This document shows, piece by piece, positions 1-5,448 of a stretch of 6,150 bases of DNA (position 1 is its first letter; every line of letters starts with the position of its first letter). The notes under the pieces are model-generated. The model was not told the origin of the DNA. It saw only the letters and a list, made by a program, of their open reading frames with translations, and made no database searches. The translations under genes and the position numbers were made by a program. Source of the DNA: Caldifarciminota bacterium (GTDB lineage Bacteria > Hydrothermota > Tepidihabitantia > B3-TA06). The stretch spans positions 1-6,150 of the forward strand of contig WJJO01000299.1 of NCBI GenBank assembly GCA_014729665.1, read 5' to 3'.

Positions 1-627
1 ATGGAGCACCTAGCAAGGCATCTGGAGCATCAAGGAGGGATACTCTCCGGAGGGTTCACGGTATATCTGGACGTTCCCTATCCCGTATCGGCAAAACTCA
101 AGAAGGCGTTTCTCGGGAAAGCGCTGGACGATCCCGCCTCCTATCCTGAAATGGGCAAAGAACAGGAGAAGGTATATCGAGACTGGAAGCGCAAGCTTAC
201 AGAAATCACCAGCTACGTATCCAGTCGCAAGGAAGGAACACTCGAGATATTGTCTCCATTCTCAAAATTCCTGAGGGCTATCCTTCTTCCGTTACGAAGG
301 CTCATGTTCATGGCAAGGTTCAGGAAACTGGCCGGAGAATTCAGGAAAAGGTTTTACGATCTAGTGCCTCTGGCCGACAGAAGCTTCCGAGTTACGGAAA
401 ACTGCAACTCATGCGGTATATGCACGAGGGTGTGTCCTGTGGCAAACATCGAAATCACCGACGGCAAACCCCGCTGGTTGCATCTCTGTGAGAACTGTAA
501 TACATGTTTCAAATGGTGTCCTGAAAACGCAATTTCGGGTAAAATCGTGGAGTATGCGACGAGGTATCACCATCCCGAGGTCAAGGTTACCGATTTTGTT
601 AATAAATTGGAAAGAAGGGATGAGTAA
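1..627 (+). CDS. EFR1-family ferredoxin-like protein, two 4Fe-4S clusters (5' partial)
   Basis: The reading frame is open to the window edge, so the ATG at base 1 may be an internal Met. Of the 208 visible residues, the first ~30 resemble the last strands of the flavodoxin-like half of EFR1 proteins (from memory about 250-270 aa, which would leave roughly 50 residues missing). Residues 35-130 are a basic, helical linker. The C-terminal part is a bacterial ferredoxin domain with two complete CxxCxxCxxxCP motifs: C135, C138, C141, C145 and C163, C166, C169, C173, each last Cys followed by Pro. This is the signature of two 4Fe-4S clusters. A role in cytoplasmic electron transfer is expected; the partner and substrate are unknown. 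It ends at TAA 625-627, and the rnpB promoter begins 42 bp later without a convincing terminator between. The ferredoxin domain is secure; the family name is less so. Confidence 0.85.
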   Translation: MEHLARHLEHQGGILSGGFTVYLDVPYPVSAKLKKAFLGKALDDPASYPEMGKEQEKVYRDWKRKLTEITSYVSSRKEGTLEILSPFSKFLRAILLPLRRLMFMARFRKLAGEFRKRFYDLVPLADRSFRVTENCNSCGICTRVCPVANIEITDGKPRWLHLCENCNTCFKWCPENAISGKIVEYATRYHHPEVKVTDFVNKLERRDE

Positions 628-669
628 AGGTTTGAGATTTTTTAGTGTTGCCTCTCAGATAGTGATTCC

Positions 670-697
670 TTGACAAACCTTCCCTAGGCTCTACAAT
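670..697 (+). promoter_or_regulatory. Sigma-70-type promoter of rnpB
   Basis: TTGACA at 670-675 and TACAAT at 692-697 are separated by 16 bp. The expected start, about 7 nt past the -10 box, falls at 703-705. That coincides with G705, the first base of the P1 helix of the RNase P RNA, so the promoter and RNA model support each other. Confidence 0.85.
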
Positions 698-704
698 TAA
701 ACTT

Positions 705-1198
705 GTGTCCGGTGGGCCAGGTGGCCGCCTAAGTTGACTTTTCGAGTCAACTTTGCGAGGTTTTTTAAGTTATTAACTTTGCGAAACCCCGGGGAGTTGT
801 TTTTTGAGAGTCGATTTTAGGAGGAAAGTCCGAACTCCACAGGGCAGGGTGCCGGCTAACGGCCGGGAGGAGCAATCCTCGACCAGTGCCACAGAGAGCA
901 GACTGCCTAAGCGTCTATCAGACGACGGCGATGGTGAAAGGGTGCGGTAAGAGCGCACCGCCCGGATGGCAACACCCGGGGCACGGTAAACTCCACCCGG
1001 AGCAAGGTCAAGCAGTAAGGATGGGTTGCCCGCCCTCGGTTGTGTTCCCTCGTGGAGAAGCCAGCGTAGCTGGATTCTCCTAAAAAGGTTCGGCACAGCC
1101 GAACCTTACGGGTAGACTGCAAGAGGCCCGCGGCAACGCGCTGGCCCTAGATAAATGGCCATCCTCGACAGAATTCGGCTTATCGGTCTGCCGGACAC
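705..1198 (+). ncRNA. rnpB: RNase P RNA, bacterial class A
   Basis: This is the catalytic RNA of RNase P, which removes 5' leaders from pre-tRNAs. Conserved landmarks are visible. The P4 5' strand and conserved region GAGGAAAGTCC lie at 821-831, followed by an ACTCCACAGGGCAGGGTGCC-type segment at 834-853. ACAGAGAGCA lies at 891-900. The GGTGCGGTAAGAGCGCACC hairpin is at 941-959, and GGTAAACTCCACCCGGAGC lies at 986-1004. A helix with a GCAA tetraloop (1129-1140) matches P18. The P4 3' strand, AGAATTCGGCTTATCGG, is at 1170-1186. P1 is 705-718 paired with 1185-1198, 14 bp with three G-U pairs. P4 shows consistent pairing (AAG-U-CCGAA at 826-834 with TTCGGCTT at 1174-1181, U829 bulged). At about 494 nt it is longer than the usual 350-400 nt. 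Extra length lies in the P3 region (728-821) and in two hairpins at 1054-1080 and 1085-1107 (10 bp, ACA loop). A U-rich run (1199-1206) follows P1, but there is no local terminator hairpin. Confidence 0.97.
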
Positions 1199-1258
1199 TT
1201 TCTTTTAACTTAGATCATAGTATTCATTAAGGATAGTCATAAAATGCTATTGGGGTCA

Positions 1259-1285
1259 CCGCGAGAGTACGAAGTAATCTCGTGG
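1259..1285 (+). other. Small hairpin between the two rnpB 3' ends
   Basis: CCGCGAGA (1259-1266) pairs with TCTCGTGG (1278-1285), 8 bp including one G-U, with an 11-nt loop. It sits inside the 105-nt spacer between the two rnpB 3' ends. No T-run follows, so it does not look like a terminator. I see no gene or known RNA family in this spacer. Confidence 0.4.
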
Positions 1286-1291
1286 GGCACT

Positions 1292-1320
1292 AGAATTCGG
1301 CTTATCGGCCCACCGGGTGC
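1292..1320 (+). pseudogene. Displaced duplicate of the rnpB 3' end
   Basis: Bases 1292-1308 repeat 1170-1186 of rnpB exactly (AGAATTCGGCTTATCGG, the P4 3' strand and the start of the P1 3' strand). The next 12 bases differ at six positions, all transitions. Overall 23 of 29 bases agree. The sequence GGCCCACCGGGTGC (1307-1320) is still complementary to the whole P1 5' strand at 705-718 (14 pairs, three of them G-U). No other part of rnpB is recognisable upstream of it, so it is a fragment, not a second gene. It could be an integration scar, a partial tandem duplication, or a functional alternative 3' end. Confidence 0.8.
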
Positions 1321-1360
1321 CCGCTTCCCTTAGTAGAGTTGTAGAAACACATAGTTCAGC

Positions 1361-1384
1361 AGGGGCGATTCATGAATCGCCCCT
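1361..1384. repeat. Perfect 24-nt palindrome, REP-like
   Basis: AGGGGCGATTCA is followed directly by its exact reverse complement. It would fold as a 10-bp stem with a CATG loop. There is no T-run after it on either strand, which argues against an intrinsic terminator. From memory, the GGGGCG...CGCCCC design followed by TAC resembles dispersed short palindromes found in several bacterial phyla. One window cannot show whether it is repeated in this genome. Confidence 0.6.
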
Positions 1385-1433
1385 ACATGCTTACATTTCA
1401 CTGGAAGCGAAATCACGGTATAAAAATTCAGGG

Positions 1434-1461
1434 TTGACTTGGTTTACTTCGAGCCTATATT
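1434..1461 (+). promoter_or_regulatory. Promoter of the C25 protease gene
   Basis: TTGACT at 1434-1439 and TATATT at 1456-1461 are 16 bp apart, the same spacing as the rnpB promoter. The predicted start near 1467-1469 leaves a leader of only about 12-14 nt, which would begin at the ribosome-binding site AAAGGAGG (1468-1475). An overlapping alternative -10, TATTTT at 1458-1463 with an 18-bp spacer, would shorten the leader further. Confidence 0.65.
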
Positions 1462-1480
1462 TTAATAAAAGGAGGTTCTG

Positions 1481-3703
1481 ATGAACAGAATCAGGTTTAT
1501 TTGGTTGATAATATTACCCTCAATATCCTTGGGTGCAGATGGAGTATCGGTATTTAATCAAGGTGGTTCGTTAACCTTTAATATCGAGATACCTTCCAGC
1601 GAGCTGTCAAAGTCAGAGGACGGCACGACTAGAATCCGGATGGAAGAAGCCTCAGGGGAGAACCTGCCCGGCTATCCGCGTCTGCCCTTGTTGACCTGTA
1701 CCTTCGCGCTTCCACCCGGAACTAGGGTAAAAAACGTTGATGTCACAGGCTCTCGCAAGGTAATCCCGGGCGAATACGCGATAGAAGCCTCAAGACCTCA
1801 GCTGCCGCGTTCTGCTTCGCAGGAGTTGGCCCGAGAGCTTAACTCGATTTATGAGAAGAACTACGAACGCGTCTACTCGGGCGTCGAGAAACTGTCAACG
1901 AAACTCGGGCTTATACAATCTGCCGGACATCGCAGGGAGTACTCACTGGTTACCGTCAGGTTTAATCCGTTTTTATACGATCCTGCCACTCGCAGGCTTT
2001 CGGCTGCAGAAAACCTGACCCTTACCATCGACTACGAACCTTTAGGTAACGAAGCCTCCGGATTCATACAGGACTTTCTTGATAAAGGCACCATTCATCC
2101 GGACGTACCCGCCGAGGTTTACAACAAGGCTCAAGCGCGTGAATGGTATCGACCATCCCGGCGACTATCCCCAACCAGGGGGATGATTATTATCACAACC
2201 GAAGATTTGGTGTCCCTTACTGGATCATACGTTTCCTGGAGGGAAAAAACCGGGTTTCACGTGATCGTCGTCACGATTCAGGAGATCGATGCCGGAACCG
2301 AAGGTGCAGATATCCAAGAGAAGGTCCGGAACTGGCTGCGTGAGCATGTGGCTAATTACCAGTATTTGCTGATAATAGGGCACCATTGGGACATACCGTG
2401 GCGAACACTGACCCTGTTTAACGACAATTATGCCCCTTCCTGGATGAAATACGATGATTTTTACCCTCATCCTTCAGACCTGTATTATTCCGGTCTTTCC
2501 GAGCCTGATTCGGCATCGTGGAACCTGGATGCCGATTCCTACTACGGCGAGACATTAGTAATGAACGGCTCTAAGAATCCACAGGACGCGGCTGATCTGG
2601 AGCCGGAACTCTACGTTGGTCGTATCAACTCCTCATCGGCTGAAAAGGTTTCAGACGCCCTCCAGGGATTCGTAGCCTATGATAAAAGCATGGATGATGC
2701 ATATAAGGGAGGTTCGGTAGTCGTGGGCGGGATCCTCGGGTATTACACGTATAGTGATAAATGGGATGATTCCTACTACATGGAAGCGATCATGAATAAC
2801 GGGATAATTAACCGTTCAAAAGCCATAACCCTTTACGAAAAAGAAGGCGCTAGTCCATCCGAATTCGACTGCGATCTCCCATACACTCAATCCAATCTGA
2901 TTTCGGCACTGGCTGACAATGATGTCGGACTTTTCATAGAGTCGAGTCACGGTACCGAAGGTAGTATCTTGAGGACGGTTTGGATAGATGAGAACGAAGA
3001 CAGTATACCGGATTGGGGTGAGATAGAAAGCGTAGTAGGTTTAGAGAAATCCGACGCTCCTCAACTCAACAGTTCCCATCCCAATGCGGCGGTTCTTCTG
3101 TCGTGTCTGTGCGGACATCCGGAGACCGGTACGTGCCTGGCTCAGGCGCTTCTGAGTAACGGGAGTGCAGGTGTTCTCGCTTGTACCCGTGTGGCTTGGG
3201 GAGCGCAGGACGACTGGGATGCACCGGGTGACGGCGGAGACTACGATCTGTGTTATTACTATTTAGATAATCTATACAACGAATCCGAATCTTACGATTA
3301 TGTAATCGGTGATGCGTTAGCCGACGCCCGCAGCCGTTACTGGTCAGAATGTTCCAGTATAGGGGATTTCTGCAACGCCTATGGATACAACTACTACGGT
3401 GATCCGGCACTCAGGCTTTTCGGGAGGGAAGGGGTTGAAGAAAACCATCCACGCATACTACCGACTGCTCTTGAGATAGATGAAAACAGTACCGTCAGGT
3501 TCAGCATCCCCTGCTCGGGGATTGTTCGTCTGGTTGTCTGGGACGCGGCGGGTAGAAGGATCCAGGGGCTCTATCGCGGAAACATGACGCAAGGTCAGCA
3601 TTCCATATCATGGGATACTTCGCAACTACCCGCAGGTTCTTACTTCGTTACACTGGTTACTCAGGGAAGAACACTGGTTGCCAAGGCAGTCCTTCTTCAT
3701 TAG
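1481..3703 (+). CDS. Secreted C25 (gingipain-family) cysteine protease with T9SS-like sorting domain
   Basis: The 740-aa protein starts at an ATG 5 nt after a strong AAGGAGG site. Residues 1-19 form a signal peptide (basic MNRIR, hydrophobic core, likely cleavage after LGA). Residues ~25-225 look like a C25-type propeptide, with the characteristic GYPRLPL (64-70) and ALPPGTRV (76-83). The catalytic domain spans ~230-650. It has YLLIIGHHWDIP (295-306), a candidate catalytic His in SSHG (H490), and a candidate nucleophile in LLSCLCG (C542, or less likely C544). The family-typical segment GSAGVLACTRVAWG is at 561-574, and YYGDPALRLFG lies at 638-648. Residues ~660-740 are an Ig-like module (VVWDAAGRRI, LPAGSYFVTL, ending KAVLLH) resembling T9SS type A sorting domains. 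The expected product is therefore exported by Sec, then moved across the outer membrane and released or anchored at the surface. The sorting role is inferred from the nearby PorV-like gene. Activity and cleavage specificity cannot be read from sequence. Confidence 0.9.
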   Translation: MNRIRFIWLIILPSISLGADGVSVFNQGGSLTFNIEIPSSELSKSEDGTTRIRMEEASGENLPGYPRLPLLTCTFALPPGTRVKNVDVTGSRKVIPGEYAIEASRPQLPRSASQELARELNSIYEKNYERVYSGVEKLSTKLGLIQSAGHRREYSLVTVRFNPFLYDPATRRLSAAENLTLTIDYEPLGNEASGFIQDFLDKGTIHPDVPAEVYNKAQAREWYRPSRRLSPTRGMIIITTEDLVSLTGSYVSWREKTGFHVIVVTIQEIDAGTEGADIQEKVRNWLREHVANYQYLLIIGHHWDIPWRTLTLFNDNYAPSWMKYDDFYPHPSDLYYSGLSEPDSASWNLDADSYYGETLVMNGSKNPQDAADLEPELYVGRINSSSAEKVSDALQGFVAYDKSMDDAYKGGSVVVGGILGYYTYSDKWDDSYYMEAIMNNGIINRSKAITLYEKEGASPSEFDCDLPYTQSNLISALADNDVGLFIESSHGTEGSILRTVWIDENEDSIPDWGEIESVVGLEKSDAPQLNSSHPNAAVLLSCLCGHPETGTCLAQALLSNGSAGVLACTRVAWGAQDDWDAPGDGGDYDLCYYYLDNLYNESESYDYVIGDALADARSRYWSECSSIGDFCNAYGYNYYGDPALRLFGREGVEENHPRILPTALEIDENSTVRFSIPCSGIVRLVVWDAAGRRIQGLYRGNMTQGQHSISWDTSQLPAGSYFVTLVTQGRTLVAKAVLLH

Positions 3704-3712
3704 TCGTCCGTA

Positions 3713-3740
3713 TTGACATATATTATACCAACCCTATAAT
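3713..3740 (+). promoter_or_regulatory. Consensus promoter giving a leaderless transcript
   Basis: TTGACA (3713-3718) and TATAAT (3735-3740) both match the sigma-70 consensus exactly, with a 16-bp spacer. The -35 box begins 10 bp after the protease stop codon. The expected start, 7 nt past the -10 box, is A3747, which is the A of the next gene's ATG. There is no room for a ribosome-binding site, so the message is predicted to be leaderless. The intergenic gap shows no terminator for the protease gene. Confidence 0.8.
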
Positions 3741-3746
3741 CATCTC

Positions 3747-4409
3747 ATGGGTGTAATATTATCGATTTTATTTCTGGGAGGTTTCTTCCCCCAGGACAAT
3801 CTTGGGGCTTTAGCTGCCGGCATAGATCCGTCCTTCGATGTAAGTGAAAAAGGCTTAACCGGATCGGTACGCGGACTGCTGCTTGCCGAATCCCCTTATC
3901 AGGGATACGTTGCGTTTCTGGAACCCGAGATTTGCATCAAGATGAAGGGGTTTTCTTTCGGAATAGGCGTCCTTACCGCCCCTTTCAAGACCGGTGCCGT
4001 GACAGGTCTGCCCCTTACCGCAGACGCGGCAACCAGCCTTAATCTAACAGAGAACATCGGAATACGTCCTCGCATCTGGCTGCAGGGCCCAGCCGATTTC
4101 TACGCCTACTCATCTTCCAATACCTACGATATCAACTTTTCGGGTGGAGGAGGGGCGGATATCATCTGGTCACCTTTTTCAGGTTCGTTAAGACCGGTAT
4201 TTTCCCTGGGTGGTACGGCTGCGTATGCCTCGGGTCAACTGGTAGATGACCTTGCAGATCACACCGAACCCCTGATGGGATTCGGATATGCAGGGCATGC
4301 ATCTATCTCCCTTCTCCTTAACCGCGATGCATGGGCTGTATCGCTGGCCACCCGGGCAAGTTACGGAGGCAGGCTAATCCCGGAGATATCAGTTTCATTC
4401 CTATGGTAG
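3747..4409 (+). CDS. Small exported beta-barrel-like protein of unknown function
   Basis: The 220-aa product is not recognised as a named family. Residues 1-24 are hydrophobic and end in LGALAAG, consistent with a signal peptide, although the n-region lacks a Lys or Arg. The rest is rich in Gly, Ser and aromatic residues arranged as alternating short strands (for example FSFGIGVLTAPF 69-80, INFSGGGGADIIWSPF 129-144, HASISLLLN 184-192, WAVSLATRASYGG 196-208). The chain ends EISVSFLW, a terminal strand closing on an aromatic residue, as in many outer-membrane barrels. An outer-membrane location is therefore inferred. The ATG at 3747 is the first usable start: the frame is closed by TGA at 3714-3716 and has no ATG, GTG or TTG in between. 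It has no Shine-Dalgarno sequence. It lies between the sorting-domain protease and the PorV-like gene, which begins 88 bp downstream with no clear promoter of its own, so the two may share a transcript. Confidence 0.8.
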   Translation: MGVILSILFLGGFFPQDNLGALAAGIDPSFDVSEKGLTGSVRGLLLAESPYQGYVAFLEPEICIKMKGFSFGIGVLTAPFKTGAVTGLPLTADAATSLNLTENIGIRPRIWLQGPADFYAYSSSNTYDINFSGGGGADIIWSPFSGSLRPVFSLGGTAAYASGQLVDDLADHTEPLMGFGYAGHASISLLLNRDAWAVSLATRASYGGRLIPEISVSFLW

Positions 4410-4497
4410 TACCTTTGTTACAGGCAGTTTACGATATACCCTGTGTAAGTCGGAGAGTAGTAACCGGATGCTATCAGATTGAACTTTCTGGAAAGGT

Positions 4498-5448
4498 GTG
4501 TTACGGGTGATCGGGTTAATAGTAAACCTCGCCCTGTTGGTTTCAGGTCAGGGAGCGACGATAGGGATGCCTTTTTTGAAGCTCGGTGTAGGCACGCGTC
4601 CGGTTGCAATGGGCGAGGCGTATACCGCGGTTTCAGACGACGCCAACGCCATGTTCTACAACCCCGCGGGTATCGGGATGATGGGGCTTCAATTTGACGT
4701 TTCGGGCATGATAATGACCCTGTTCGAGGATGTTTCCTACATATCGGGGGCTACGGTTTTTTCGGTAGAGCCCAAGGGCAGGATAGGTATCGGATTAGCA
4801 GGATCGTACCTTTCCACCACCGACGTCGCCCGTGACGAGTACGGCAACGAACAGGGGGAGTTCCGTATATACGACGCATTAGGTGCGGTGGGTGTGGGCT
4901 GGAAGTTCAACAGTTATTTATCCTTAGGTGTTACCGGTAAGTTCATCCGCTCCAGGATAGCCAACTCAGCCGCTCATTCGGTCCTCGGTGATTTTGGCTT
5001 AAAGATTAATCCGACCAAGTTTGTATACTTCGGTCTTCTGCTTCAGCATCTGGGTACACCCCGGATATTCGAGAGTGATGTTGAGTTTGCACCGACCACC
5101 GCACGAGGCGGTCTTGCCCTTTACTTCCCGTCAGGCCGCAGCCACCTGTTATTTGCCTCCGATCTCATCTGGCCTATTGACGAACCCCCGAGTCTGGCTA
5201 TCGGAGCGGAGGGGAAACTGGGATTCCTGCCTTTCGAGGAGATGGGAGGGTCTTCAGGTTTTATTGTTCACGGTGGATATCGCTCAGGTTATCATCTGGG
5301 CGAATGGGGAGGATGGAGTATAGGCATCGGGTACGAATATGAGGCAACGGAGGTAATTCATCTAACTCTGGAGGCGGTATACTTCTCATATGGGTATCTC
5401 GGGTCGTCTGAACGTCTATCTCTCGGAGTGAACTTCCGCCCCGACTGA
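4498..5448 (+). CDS. PorV/PorQ-family outer-membrane protein
   Basis: The 316-aa protein has a signal peptide (about 1-20, MLRVIGLIVNLALLVSGQGA). It then carries the family hallmark at residues 26-58: FLKLGVGTRPVAMGEAYTA followed by VSDDANAMFYNPAG. The remainder is a run of amphipathic strands ending LSLGVNFRPD, as expected of a FadL-like barrel of this group. In characterised T9SS, PorV receives sorting-domain cargo from the translocon and passes it to the attachment complex, while PorQ serves the sortase complex. Which role applies here is not visible, so no symbol is given. The start is uncertain. GTG 4498 gives an Arg in the signal-peptide n-region but overlaps the best ribosome-binding site (GGAAAGG, 4490-4496). 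GTG 4507 is 10 nt from that site. The frame is closed upstream at 4480. The last 188 bp overlap the convergent DUF4015 frame; the PorV C-terminus looks natural, so the overlap is odd on the other side. Confidence 0.9.
   Translation: MLRVIGLIVNLALLVSGQGATIGMPFLKLGVGTRPVAMGEAYTAVSDDANAMFYNPAGIGMMGLQFDVSGMIMTLFEDVSYISGATVFSVEPKGRIGIGLAGSYLSTTDVARDEYGNEQGEFRIYDALGAVGVGWKFNSYLSLGVTGKFIRSRIANSAAHSVLGDFGLKINPTKFVYFGLLLQHLGTPRIFESDVEFAPTTARGGLALYFPSGRSHLLFASDLIWPIDEPPSLAIGAEGKLGFLPFEEMGGSSGFIVHGGYRSGYHLGEWGGWSIGIGYEYEATEVIHLTLEAVYFSYGYLGSSERLSLGVNFRPD

Noticed and set aside
635..659. Possible terminator for the ferredoxin gene (TGAGA with TCTCA)
   Set aside because: It is only a 5-bp stem with a long loop, and its T-run is inside the loop, not after it.
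620..673. A 17-codon frame starting ATGAGTAA, overlapping the ferredoxin stop
   Set aside because: The overlap resembles translational coupling, but the purine-rich AAGGG sits directly against the ATG (too close), and the stop falls in the rnpB -35 box. The peptide has no recognisable feature.
773..1122. Open frames on both strands within 773-1122 (up to 107 codons)
   Set aside because: They lie wholly inside the conserved RNase P RNA and have no domain pattern or ribosome-binding site. They are by-products of structured RNA sequence.
1223..1250. A promoter for a small RNA in the rnpB spacer (TTCATT and TGCTAT, 16 bp apart)
   Set aside because: Only three of six bases match consensus in each box.
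1361..1384. The palindrome as an intrinsic terminator of rnpB
   Set aside because: No T-run follows on either strand, and it is more than 160 bp past the RNA's predicted end.
4410..4497. A separate promoter for the PorV-like gene
   Set aside because: No pair of boxes with acceptable match and spacing was found. Co-transcription from 3713 is simpler.
4418..4697. Frames of 63 codons (-) and 72 codons (+) around the start of the PorV-like gene
   Set aside because: Both are shadows in other frames of the well-supported PorV-like coding region and its leader.
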